Shown here: positions 7,782 through 15,917 of the stretch, piece by piece | How positions within the stretch are numbered: position 1 is the first letter of the stretch | Layout of the letters: every line of letters starts with the position of its first letter | Origin: Bacteroidia bacterium | GTDB taxonomy: Bacteria > Bacteroidota > Bacteroidia > J057 | Assembly (NCBI GenBank): GCA_030430575.1 | Contig: JAUIKF010000001.1 | Coordinates: forward strand, 248,001 to 312,000 | DNA length: 64,000 bases | Direction of reading: 5' to 3' | Position numbers and translations under genes: made by a program | Notes under the pieces: model-generated | Told to the model about the DNA's origin: nothing | The model's database searches: none | Seen by the model: the letters and a program-made list of their open reading frames with translations, nothing else

Positions 7782-8786
7782 CTATTCCTTTCCCACTCGT
7801 GTAAAAGGGGTGGCAGTGAGGGAAGCAAACTGGCCAGCTTGTAGTTTGTGGTGGGCTGCAATGGCGATCATCGCTGCATTGTCAGTGCAGTAGGCGAATG
7901 CTGGGATATGGGCTTTCCAGCCTTTAGCTAGACATAGTTCCTTGAACCTACGGCGCAGTTCGCTATTTGCGGATACGCCCCCGGCAATCGCCAGGTGCTC
8001 CACCCCTAAGTCCTTGGCTGCCAAACGCATTTTTTCGAGCAAGATGGTCACGATCTGATATTGGTAGCTGGCGCAAATATCAGCTTTGTGCTTCTCGATA
8101 AATTCGGGATCTTTTTTTAGCCCACGCTTAAGCAGATATAACAAAGACGTTTTTAGCCCACTAAAGCTGAATGCATATCGGTCCACATGTGGGGTAGGGA
8201 ACGCAAAGGCAGTGGGATCCCCTTCTTTTGCCAGTCTGTCTACCACAGGCCCGCCAGGATAACCTAAGCCCATGATCTTGGCGCCTTTATCAAATGCCTC
8301 TCCAGCAGCATCATCTATTGTCTGACCGATGACTTCCATGTCCAGGTAGTCACGGACGTGAACGAGTTGCGTATGGCCACCAGAGACTGTCAGACAGAGA
8401 AAAGGGAAGCTTGGTTTCTCTTCCGATAGAAAGTTGGCGAGAACATGAGCTTGCATGTGGTTCACATCGATGAGAGGAATGTCAAGTCCCAAGGCGTATG
8501 CCTTGGCAAAGCAGGTCCCTACCAAAAGTGCCCCCAACAAGCCTGGGCCTCTGGTAAAGGCTATGGCGTCCAATTCTTTTTGGGATACAGCGGCTTCCTT
8601 GAGCGCAGCCTGTACAACAGCGACAATTTGTTGCTGGTGGAGGCGGGACGCAAGCTCTGGCACGACCCCTCCGTATTCACTATGCTGAAGCTGAGAGCTA
8701 ACGATATTGGATAATATCTCTCCATCCCGACAGACGGCCGCAGAGGTTTCATCACAAGAAGACTCAATAGCGAGTAAAATATTCAA
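7782..8786 (-). CDS. tsaD: tRNA N6-threonylcarbamoyladenosine transferase TsaD
   Basis: TsaD transfers the threonylcarbamoyl group from TC-AMP to A37 of ANN-decoding tRNAs, working with TsaB and TsaE. The 334-aa protein has the ASKHA-fold signatures: ILLAIESSCDETSAA at the N-terminus, the metal-binding HMQAH motif, TVSGGHTQLV, GEAFDKGAKIMGLGYPGG and the C-terminal IAGGVSANSELR. The frame stays open to 8921, but the extra 45 residues do not resemble the family. The TTG at 8786 gives the expected start (MNILLAIESSCDE), so I use it. Confidence 0.95.
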   Translation of the reverse strand: MNILLAIESSCDETSAAVCRDGEILSNIVSSQLQHSEYGGVVPELASRLHQQQIVAVVQAALKEAAVSQKELDAIAFTRGPGLLGALLVGTCFAKAYALGLDIPLIDVNHMQAHVLANFLSEEKPSFPFLCLTVSGGHTQLVHVRDYLDMEVIGQTIDDAAGEAFDKGAKIMGLGYPGGPVVDRLAKEGDPTAFAFPTPHVDRYAFSFSGLKTSLLYLLKRGLKKDPEFIEKHKADICASYQYQIVTILLEKMRLAAKDLGVEHLAIAGGVSANSELRRRFKELCLAKGWKAHIPAFAYCTDNAAMIAIAAHHKLQAGQFASLTATPFTRVGKE

Positions 8787-9074
8787 GGGCGAATTTGATA
8801 GGTTCACGAAGTAAAAACAGGCGTTTAGTCCTTTTGAGTCAGCAAAAGTAACGAGAATGAGAGAACTTTCCGTTACCTTCTTATAACAAAACAAAAAAAC
8901 GGAAAATAGTTCAACCCACACGCTTACTAGGATAGGGCCTATTTTCTGAAAATAAATAACCAGAACACTCGTCTAATTCACCAACAGCCAATCAACATCA
9001 ACCTAATCTTGAACATTGCCATGAAAACACTACAGAAAAACCACCCAACCACTATTCGCCTCAATTTTACTACC

Positions 9075-9713
9075 ATGAATACACACATAACACAACAACG
9101 CATGCGCTTATCTGCTTTATTCCTCGCATTGGCTGCAAGTCTCTTTATCGGTCTTGGAGACCTCCATGCACAACGACTCAGCATCACTGCCAATATCAAT
9201 TCTTTTGAATCTAACCGTGTCCAAGGTGACCAGTTGTCCTTCGCTGGCAGCACCAATCTTGGTGTCAACCTCCGCTGGTATACCCGCAGCAAATTTGCTA
9301 TCCGTGTAGGAGCTGGCCTAGAAAACCTAAACTACAGCGTATCTGATGGATTATCAACTGATTTTGACTCCAAGCGACAAGATCTTAAGGGCGTAGTAGG
9401 TCTTGAATGGCACCCAACTATCGGTGACTGGCTAGACATCTACCCTGGCCTTTATATGCCGCTGACAATCACTGGGGATGATGTAGTTGCACAAAATATC
9501 AATCAATTCTCAGGCGGAAATTTCTCTGCAGGTTTGGGAGCCGTGATAGGTGCCAACATCCGCTTCCTGAAGATCCTTCGCGTCGGAGTAGAGTTTGACG
9601 CCAAGTATGAAAACTTCAAAAGTGCTGCCTGGGAATCCATTTCCAGTACTTCAGTCGCCCCATTGAAGCGTATCAATTACAACACAAACCTTACAGTTGG
9701 GGTGCTATTCTAA
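9075..9713 (+). CDS. Outer-membrane beta-barrel protein, OmpW/OMP_b-brl type
   Basis: This is a secreted, probably outer-membrane-embedded protein of about 212 aa. A signal peptide (RLSALFLALAASLFIGLG, cleavage after LHAQ) is followed by alternating amphipathic strands with terminal aromatic residues (LGVNLRWYTRSKFAIRVGAGLENLNY, split here only as description). The last strand is NYNTNLTVGVLF, ending in the terminal phenylalanine typical of BAM substrates. Function is unknown. Alternative in-frame ATGs lie at 9009, 9021 and 9102; 9075 gives a signal peptide of normal length. It stands alone with its own terminator. Confidence 0.7.
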   Translation: MNTHITQQRMRLSALFLALAASLFIGLGDLHAQRLSITANINSFESNRVQGDQLSFAGSTNLGVNLRWYTRSKFAIRVGAGLENLNYSVSDGLSTDFDSKRQDLKGVVGLEWHPTIGDWLDIYPGLYMPLTITGDDVVAQNINQFSGGNFSAGLGAVIGANIRFLKILRVGVEFDAKYENFKSAAWESISSTSVAPLKRINYNTNLTVGVLF

Positions 9714-9736
9714 CATCCTAAAGCATATATAAAACT

Positions 9737-9775
9737 AAGGGAGAGGGACAATTCCTCTCCCTTTTCTTTTTTTTT
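9737..9775 (+). terminator. Rho-independent terminator of the barrel-protein gene
   Basis: An AAGGGAGAGG / CCTCTCCCTT stem (9737-9746 and 9754-9763) with a seven-base loop runs into a long T-rich tract. Confidence 0.9.
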
Positions 9776-9880
9776 ATAGGGTATTATAATTCTGGAATTA
9801 AAGGTTCCTTCCTTATGAAGGTTTTCACGGATAAAAATTACCATATACTAGGTATTAATAGGTAAATGACCGTAGTAAAA

Positions 9881-9928
9881 ATACCATCATATTGGTATTG
9901 TAGAGCCTCTAGTGTAGGTCTATATTTG
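9881..9928 (+). promoter_or_regulatory. Promoter-like element with a palindrome
   Basis: TTG at 9898-9900, 20 bases, then TATATTTG at 9921-9928 fits the Bacteroidota sigma-ABfr consensus (TTG-N19-21-TAnnTTTG). Overlapping its upstream side is a palindrome ATACCA-N6-TGGTAT (9881-9898), the size of a dimeric repressor site. No protein gene follows on this strand before the convergent der gene. Confidence 0.45.
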
Positions 9929-9934
9929 TAACAG

Positions 9935-10058
9935 TTAAGCAAAAGTGTTTACTGAAAAGTAACAAATCCTACCACAGAGATCATTAAGATTTCCTTTCTC
10001 TACCTAACCTACCTTTACCCCCCTACATCAATGAGGCTTCCCCAGCCTCATTTTTTTT
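9935..10058 (+). ncRNA. Candidate small RNA between the barrel-protein gene and der
   Basis: A promoter-like element ends at 9928 and a clear terminator lies at 10031-10058: stem ATGAGGCT / AGCCTCAT, loop TCCCC, then eight T on the plus strand. Nothing between them reads as a protein, and the barrel-protein gene upstream already has its own terminator, so this terminator has no other obvious client on the plus strand. The result would be an RNA of about 120 nt with a pyrimidine-rich, mostly unpaired middle. It could also be a decayed gene. Confidence 0.4.
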
Positions 10059-10062
10059 ATCC

Positions 10063-11367
10063 CTATTTCTTCCGGAAGAATACATTGATAGGTGTCCCCG
10101 TAAAGTCGAAATGGGCACGAAGTTGATTTTCGAGGTAGCGTTTATAGGATTCTAGGATATGGTTGGGATGATTCGCGTAAAACAAAAAGGTAGGTGTCTT
10201 TGAGGTAGGTGCTTGGCGCACGTATTTGATCCGCACGATTCGGCCTCGATAAGCGGGGGCATGATGGCGTGCGATAGCGGCTAGCATCACATCATTCAGC
10301 TCTGAGGTAGGCACACGCCTGCTGCGATTTTCAGAGACTTTCATGGCAGTGTCCAGGACCTTTAGCAAGCGTTGCTTTTCCATGACTGAAGTAAAGAGAA
10401 TGGGCACATCGGAGAAAGGTTCCAATCGCTTGCGAATCGCCTGTTCCATGTCGCGGGCCGTATTGGTCACCTTTTCCACCAAGTCCCACTTATTGACAAC
10501 TATGACGACCCCTTTCTGGTTTTTTTGGATCAATTGGAATATGGCAAGATCCTGAGCTTCAATGCCTTGGGTGGCATCGAGCAATAAGATGGCAATATCG
10601 CAATCCTCTATGCTGCGAACACTTCTCAACGTGGAATAGAATTCCACATTCTCTTTGACCTTGGCCTTTTTGCGAAGTCCCGCAGTGTCCACCAGCATGA
10701 CATCGTGGCCAAATTGGGTATACCGCGTATGCACACTATCTCGTGTCGTACCAGCGATGGGCGTCACAATATTGACATCGACTCCTAGAAGCGCGTTCAC
10801 CAAGCTCGATTTGCCCACATTAGGACGACCCACGACTGTGATTCGGGGCAGGCCTTCATCATCAAATACAGGTTTTTCTGGCAACCCCTCGACCACGAGG
10901 TCGAGCAGATCCCCTGTCCCACTGCCATTAATCGCAGAGACAGGCATGACTTCATCCAGCCCCAATTCATAAAAATCGTAGATCAGATCGCGCTGGCGGG
11001 TCCCATCCACTTTATTGGCAGCGAGAATCACTCGCTTGGGACTTTGGCGAGCGATATTAGCGATCTCGCGGTCTAGGGGCATAACGCCTGCCGTGGCGTC
11101 CACCATGAAGACCAGTAGGTCTGCCTCCTCCATAGCGATATGTACCTGTTCGCGGATTGCCCGCTCAAATACATCTTCCGAATCAGGCACATAACCGCCT
11201 GTATCAATGACGGTAAATTCCCGTCCATTCCACTCTGCCTGACCGTAATTCCGGTCACGCGTCACCCCACTCATGTCATCTACGATGGCTTGACGATCTT
11301 CAATCAAGCGATTGAAGAGAGAGGATTTACCCACATTGGGTCTGCCGATAATTGCTACTATGCTCAA
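10063..11367 (-). CDS. der: Ribosome biogenesis GTPase Der (EngA)
   Basis: Der is an essential double-GTPase that assists maturation of the 50S ribosomal subunit. The 434-aa product carries two tandem G domains, each with a GRPNVGKSS P-loop (one at the N-terminus, one near residue 180), DTGG / DTAGLRKKAKV G3 segments, and NKVD / NKWD G4 motifs. A C-terminal KH-like domain ends in PINVFFRKK. Length and architecture are those of the full family. It lies close downstream of era on the same strand. Confidence 0.97.
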   Translation of the reverse strand: MSIVAIIGRPNVGKSSLFNRLIEDRQAIVDDMSGVTRDRNYGQAEWNGREFTVIDTGGYVPDSEDVFERAIREQVHIAMEEADLLVFMVDATAGVMPLDREIANIARQSPKRVILAANKVDGTRQRDLIYDFYELGLDEVMPVSAINGSGTGDLLDLVVEGLPEKPVFDDEGLPRITVVGRPNVGKSSLVNALLGVDVNIVTPIAGTTRDSVHTRYTQFGHDVMLVDTAGLRKKAKVKENVEFYSTLRSVRSIEDCDIAILLLDATQGIEAQDLAIFQLIQKNQKGVVIVVNKWDLVEKVTNTARDMEQAIRKRLEPFSDVPILFTSVMEKQRLLKVLDTAMKVSENRSRRVPTSELNDVMLAAIARHHAPAYRGRIVRIKYVRQAPTSKTPTFLFYANHPNHILESYKRYLENQLRAHFDFTGTPINVFFRKK

Positions 11368-11388
11368 AAGAGAAGAAGATTCTAAGTT

Positions 11389-11418
11389 TTATGTTCTAGG
11401 TTCTAAGTTCTAGGTTCA
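11389..11418. repeat. TTCTAGG-type heptad repeat
   Basis: Short tandem run of variants of TTCTAGG / TTCTAAG in the der-era spacer. The same word recurs at 47.0 kb and 56.8 kb. The rest of the spacer up to 11536 is low-complexity A/T-rich sequence (repeated CATTCTTCATTCT-like words) without a gene. Confidence 0.7.
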
Positions 11419-11536
11419 ATGATAGAATGAGTGGATGATAGGATGAGGGAATGAAATGGTTAGATGATTAAATGGTAAAGGTGTCTCTTCCATTTTTCAT
11501 TCTTCATTCTCCATTTTTAATTCTTAATTCTCCCCC

Positions 11537-12421
11537 CTATTCATATCCGAAGCCGCGAAGATAGCGATTATTGTCCTTCCAGCCGTCGGAAACCTTGACA
11601 AAAAGCTCAAGATGGACTTTTTCGTCCAAAAAAGCTTCGATGTCCTTTCGGGCGGCCATGCCTATGCGCTTGATCATGGTACCGCCCTTGCCGATGATCA
11701 TGCCCTTTTGAGATTTACGTTCTACATGGATATTGGCAGAGATGCGCGTAAATTTTTCGCCCTCCTTAAACTCCATGATCTCCACTTCCGAGCTGTATGG
11801 TAGTTCTTGCTTCAAAAAGCTGAAGACTTTTTCCCGAATCATCTCAGAGACAAAAAACCGCTCAGGGCGATCGGACATTTGATCTTTATCAAAATAGGCT
11901 GGCCCTTCTGGCAAATGCCTCAAGACAAGGTCTCGAAGCGGCCCTACATTAAAATCTTCTGTAGCTGAAAGGGCGATTTGCTCTACAAATTCCATTTTAT
12001 CCCCAATCTCATCCATGCGACGTTGCACCATTTTGGGAGTTGACAAGTCCATTTTATTCATCGCCAAGATCTTGGGGATATGTGATTTGGAGGCGAGCTT
12101 GAGGAGTTCTGCCTCAGGAAACTTTTCATCAACAGCGATCAATAGCACGATCACATCTGCGTCTTCGACAGCATTTTTGACAAACCGCATCATGCGATTG
12201 TGCAATTCATACTTCGGCTTGATCACGCCTGGTGTATCCGAATAGACAATTTGGTAGTCATCTCCATTCTCTATGCCCAAAATGCGGTGGCGCGTCGTAG
12301 AGGCCTTAGGCGTCGTAATGGCTAGTTTTCGACCCATCAACGCATTGAGGAGGGTGGACTTTCCGGCGTTGGGCTTACCGATAATGCTGACAAAACCCGA
12401 TTTGTGGATTATTTCTTTCAA
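11537..12421 (-). CDS. era: GTPase Era
   Basis: Era binds the 3' end of 16S rRNA and couples small-subunit maturation to growth. The 294-aa product shows the Era G domain (GKPNAGKSTLLN P-loop, SDTPG at G3, MNKMD at G4) and a C-terminal KH domain with GMIIGKGGTMIKRIG. The stretch AARKDIEAFL and the final GW / RGFGYE residues are typical of Era. Start ATG at 12421 gives the normal length. It precedes der on the same strand and faces away from the split tRNA gene. Confidence 0.97.
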   Translation of the reverse strand: MKEIIHKSGFVSIIGKPNAGKSTLLNALMGRKLAITTPKASTTRHRILGIENGDDYQIVYSDTPGVIKPKYELHNRMMRFVKNAVEDADVIVLLIAVDEKFPEAELLKLASKSHIPKILAMNKMDLSTPKMVQRRMDEIGDKMEFVEQIALSATEDFNVGPLRDLVLRHLPEGPAYFDKDQMSDRPERFFVSEMIREKVFSFLKQELPYSSEVEIMEFKEGEKFTRISANIHVERKSQKGMIIGKGGTMIKRIGMAARKDIEAFLDEKVHLELFVKVSDGWKDNNRYLRGFGYE

Positions 12422-12505
12422 TTTTTTTGGTATTAATGTTGCAAATGTAAACTAAAAACCTGAGCTTTGTCATCCCATTAGAAATAATGGCGTTATTTAA
12501 CATAG

Positions 12506-12854
<349 letters not shown>

Positions 12855-12861
12855 AAATTTT

Positions 12862-12896
12862 AGCCTCTTCAGCATTTGCTGGAGAGGCTTTTTTAA
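12862..12896 (+). terminator. Terminator of the split tRNA gene
   Basis: An 11-bp stem (12863-12873 with 12878-12888, one G-U pair) and an ATTT loop are followed by six T. It starts eight bases after the CCA end. Confidence 0.88.
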
Positions 12897-12935
12897 TTTT
12901 ATCGAGGCTATCGCCTACGATAAAATTAAAAAAGC
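12887..12935. repeat. 18-bp perfect inverted repeat overlapping the tRNA terminator
   Basis: Arms 12887-12904 and 12918-12935 are perfectly complementary around a 13-base loop. The left arm shares the terminator T-run, so the two hairpins exclude each other. It may terminate minus-strand transcription. Confidence 0.7.
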
Positions 12936-13030
12936 ATAAATATTGTTGTATGAAAGAAGCTAGGTTGGATTTCTGGATTGTGGGAGGGTCTATAGCGTAA
13001 TCCGACCTAATATCCCAAATAGAATTTTGT

Positions 13031-13558
13031 TTACCCAAACTCCTCCGAATACACCACCTCTCCCCTCACTCCTTCCAAGCCTCCTTCCACCAATTCCAAC
13101 ACCATACAGTTCTCATCTGGCACTTCAAAGGGTAGCGAAATGCCAAAGTCACTTCCCTTTCGGTAGCCAAATCGAGGGTAATACCCCGCATGGCCCAATA
13201 GCACAATTGAACGATAGCCCAAGGGTCTCGCTATCCGATGTGCTTCTTCGATTAACATTCCCCCAATACCTTGTTTCTGAAAAGCGGGTTTAACAGAAAC
13301 AGGTGCTAAGGCAAGAGAGGCTGAAGTAATTTCTGCATTTTTGATGGTAATCTTGGTGAGTAAAATATGGCCTACGATCTCTCCATTTACTTCAGCGACC
13401 ATGGACAATTCTGGGATAAAGGCGTCAGAGTTTCTCAGTCGTGCGACCAGCAAATGCTCTGTTTGGTCGCTATAGGCTTCGTTGGCGAAGGCTTCTTCGA
13501 TGATTTTTTCGACGAACTTATAGTCTGCTGGCGTTTCTTTACGGAAGATGAGGGTCAT
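13031..13558 (-). CDS. GNAT family N-acetyltransferase
   Basis: The 175-aa protein has the GNAT acetyl-CoA-binding fold: an N-terminal RKETPADYKFV strand-helix, the central IVGHILLTKI strand, and the pyrophosphate-binding loop PAFQKQGIGGMLIEEA with the Q/R-x-x-G-x-G/A pattern. YYPRFGYRKG near residue 130 is the form seen in YhbS-like members, which acetylate small molecules or proteins. The substrate is unknown. It starts three bases after the stop of the upstream secreted-protein gene on the same strand, so the two are probably co-transcribed. Confidence 0.85.
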   Translation of the reverse strand: MTLIFRKETPADYKFVEKIIEEAFANEAYSDQTEHLLVARLRNSDAFIPELSMVAEVNGEIVGHILLTKITIKNAEITSASLALAPVSVKPAFQKQGIGGMLIEEAHRIARPLGYRSIVLLGHAGYYPRFGYRKGSDFGISLPFEVPDENCMVLELVEGGLEGVRGEVVYSEEFG

Positions 13559-13561
13559 TTG

Positions 13562-14269
13562 CTATTTTTCTTTTATCCAGGCGATTAGACGGTGGACGCT
13601 ATCTGTTTGCTGAGGAATTATTAGGTGCCAATCTCCTTCCGACGTTAAAACCCATACAGATTGCCTTGCCAACTCTCCTATCCTATTTCCAATAAGGGTA
13701 TCATCTGTACAAGGATCTCGCATCAAACTATCATTGACAGAAGGAATCGTTCGTAGGGTACCCGAAAGTTGTTTGTGAAGAAACTTAGGGCTTTCACTGA
13801 TCTCAGTTTCATAGTGGAAAGAAATTATATCCTCTGTGACCTTTGAAGCCTTATCTACCTCAACCTTCACCAGGTCAGAATAGGCATCACAACAGCAACT
13901 GTTTTTCACAAAATACACAACTGAAGTTTGGGATGTTTGCTTAATGGCTTGTAAAGCACCTATATAGGTATATACCTCTTCCAAGCGTTTTCCATTATTT
14001 AGATACATTTGTACATTAAGATAAGGGGGAAATCCTAAGGTATAAATCAAATCATTTTTTCCATCTAAATTCAAGTCAACCACATGGCAGCCAGCAAGGT
14101 CAAAGTTTTCTTTGCCTAAAGGCAATTGACCATATCCTGTCGTATCCAGGGAAAGCATTATCGAATCCGTCAGAAGGCTGATTCTATAAGAAAGGCCCTC
14201 GATCTCTTGGGCGTAAATGGATGGGCAAAAAGCTAAATGGAGTAGGATTAATAGGCTTGTATTTCGCAT
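13562..14269 (-). CDS. Secreted protein of unknown function with an FG-GAP-like calcium loop
   Basis: The 235-aa product has a signal peptide (TSLLILLHLAFCPSIYAQ), a single DLNLDGKNDLIY motif near residue 70 (the D-x-N-x-D-G calcium loop of VCBS/FG-GAP repeats), and an unusual CCC triplet at about residue 128. The C-terminal 60 residues (TLRTIPSVND, then ARQSVWVLTSEGDWHLI) resemble a bacterial SH3-like fold. I do not recognise a named family. It is upstream of and close to the GNAT gene. Confidence 0.6.
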   Translation of the reverse strand: MRNTSLLILLHLAFCPSIYAQEIEGLSYRISLLTDSIMLSLDTTGYGQLPLGKENFDLAGCHVVDLNLDGKNDLIYTLGFPPYLNVQMYLNNGKRLEEVYTYIGALQAIKQTSQTSVVYFVKNSCCCDAYSDLVKVEVDKASKVTEDIISFHYETEISESPKFLHKQLSGTLRTIPSVNDSLMRDPCTDDTLIGNRIGELARQSVWVLTSEGDWHLIIPQQTDSVHRLIAWIKEK

Positions 14270-14346
14270 ATTGGGAATCTAATTAGGGGTAATCAAAATT
14301 ATCGATTAAAGCCTCGATAAGCATGCTATTGCTTTCATCAATATTA

Positions 14347-14532
14347 CTAGATTAATTTTTTAACAATTGGTTTCGCCAAATACCGAACCACATTCCCCAC
14401 AAGCAACACCCCCAGCAGCCCAGGCATCACTACCACAAATAACCAAAAGTTAAATACCTCATAGCTGATTCCCAGCAGATTAGCCATGTTGACACAGAAG
14501 TCAGTACAGTACCAATAGAGCGAATTAAGCAT
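14347..14532 (-). CDS. Small membrane protein
   Basis: The 61-aa product has one or two hydrophobic segments (FNFWLFVVVMPGLLGVLLVG) and a basic end (KPIVKKLI). Its start overlaps the end of the upstream 106-aa membrane protein gene by eight bases, so it is probably translated by coupling. No family recognised. Confidence 0.5.
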   Translation of the reverse strand: MLNSLYWYCTDFCVNMANLLGISYEVFNFWLFVVVMPGLLGVLLVGNVVRYLAKPIVKKLI

Positions 14533-14845
14533 GCTTACGTCGTTTTCGGATCAGACTCCATAGGGCAAAAACAATCATCAAGGGAAACAAGATCACATAC
14601 AGCAACAGATTCATCTGCTGATAGCTAAGACCGAAGGGATTGGCCTTCAGCCAATTGATGTTAGCAGCGTAGACCTTTGCTTGCCAACCTGAGAGCGTCC
14701 CATGCGGACAACCGTGGTTGTGGCAATACCGCGTGCAGGCGCTTTGATCCAACTGGCTACTGGGAGCTGGACTCGTCTCGTTGACCATTATCATGAGGAT
14801 AATTGGCGTAAGGAGCAGAAGGGCAAAAAGTTTCCAGAAGTTCAT
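14525..14845 (-). CDS. Two-helix membrane protein with conserved cysteines
   Basis: The 106-aa product has an N-terminal membrane helix (LFALLLLTPIILMIMV), a periplasmic loop with three cysteines (CTRYCHNHGC) and a second helix (LLLYVILFPLMIVFALW) followed by basic RKRRKH. The topology is short, with a Cys/His-rich external loop that could bind metal or form a disulfide. It sits six bases downstream of the ATP-grasp gene and overlaps the next small gene, so the three form one unit. Function unknown. Confidence 0.6.
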   Translation of the reverse strand: MNFWKLFALLLLTPIILMIMVNETSPAPSSQLDQSACTRYCHNHGCPHGTLSGWQAKVYAANINWLKANPFGLSYQQMNLLLYVILFPLMIVFALWSLIRKRRKHA

Positions 14846-14851
14846 TCTTTC

Positions 14852-15748
14852 TTAAAATACCTCTTTCAGTTTTCTATACACCGCTTCCTTGTCCGCATGA
14901 TCAGGCAAACCAGCCACCTGTCCATCTCCTAATTCCATGATGATCCAGCTGCCATCTTCTTTTTGGGCGATGTCCATGGTGAAGAAATGGCTTTGGATTT
15001 GGGCGGCGATAGGCAAAAAGTCTGCGACAGGTGGTTCCAAGGTCCCATAGTCCCCTTCCTCCCAATAATCGAGCACAGCTATTAGCGTTTTATTGGCAAA
15101 AATGAGCCGATACTCTAGGGTGAGCGGCATGTCACTTTGAGAATGCTGGGTCAAAAAAGTAAGTTTTTCAAATTTGCGGAACACCAAGCCTTCATTTAAC
15201 TCACTCTCCCGAAGGGCCAAAAAGGCTGCCACGACCTCCTTCACCTTGGCTTCGTCTGAAGCTGAAGGAATGAAACAGGCCGTTTCCCAAAAGTGCTTCT
15301 CCGATTTCACATAGTCTTTGACAATAAGCGGGCTATCGCCAAACTGCTTGACAAGCGGCAAAACCTCATAGACACCGAAATCTTCCTTTACCTCCATCCA
15401 CACCGATTCCGGCGTATAGCCCTCAATCAAGGCATAGGATTCTGGCAAATAATGACAATGCTTGTATTCAGTAGGATCATTGATCAGGCGAATGTTTCTG
15501 GTCAATAAGCCCTTATAGAGCACTTCGTATAAGGCAGGCGTCAACATCCACCCTCGGTAAATCGCACGCTCCTCCTTGCCTACCACCGGCACATAACGCA
15601 ACGCCTGGTGCACATTCCTCATCGTAAGTTCCTCAAAGCTGATCAGCACAGGCTCCAGCCCCACTGCCAGGGCCGCCTTCCGCTCAGCCTCGTAATCGGG
15701 CTCTACCGCCCTCGGATTGATGACACTGTCACAAAAGATGATTTTCAT
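14852..15748 (-). CDS. ATP-grasp domain protein (DUF4343-like)
   Basis: The 298-aa protein fits ATP-grasp ligase-fold proteins that couple ATP hydrolysis to carboxylate-amine or carboxylate-thiol bond formation. Visible are the lysine-containing ATP-binding strand PLIVKDYVKSEKHFW (about residues 140-155), the FRKFEKL strand, and the C-terminal metal-binding segment WIIMELGDGQVAGLP. This last pattern is typical of the DUF4343 group. The substrate is unknown; members often sit in small-peptide or defence-like contexts. It heads an operon with two small membrane proteins, an arrangement I do not recognise. Confidence 0.75.
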   Translation of the reverse strand: MKIIFCDSVINPRAVEPDYEAERKAALAVGLEPVLISFEELTMRNVHQALRYVPVVGKEERAIYRGWMLTPALYEVLYKGLLTRNIRLINDPTEYKHCHYLPESYALIEGYTPESVWMEVKEDFGVYEVLPLVKQFGDSPLIVKDYVKSEKHFWETACFIPSASDEAKVKEVVAAFLALRESELNEGLVFRKFEKLTFLTQHSQSDMPLTLEYRLIFANKTLIAVLDYWEEGDYGTLEPPVADFLPIAAQIQSHFFTMDIAQKEDGSWIIMELGDGQVAGLPDHADKEAVYRKLKEVF

Positions 15749-15849
15749 AGAACTAAAAATAGGAAAAATAGCTATGGCATGGGAATGCCATTGGTCATTG
15801 CGGTAAAAAATAGTGGTTTTCTGACGAATATATGGTCACGATGATGTTG

Positions 15850-15903
15850 TATGGTCACGAACGTAGGGACACGACATGTCGTGTCCCTACGTTCGTGACC
15901 ATA
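15850..15903. repeat. REP-type palindrome 1 (54 bp, perfect)
   Basis: A perfect palindrome centred at 15876/15877 with the core GTAGGGACACGACATGTCG and its complement. An 11-base word TATGGTCACGA occurs just before it at 15831 and again at 15850. It is downstream of the RAYT gene and shares its core with two other palindromes here. Confidence 0.9.
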
Positions 15904-15917
15904 ATTCCCAAAAGGAA

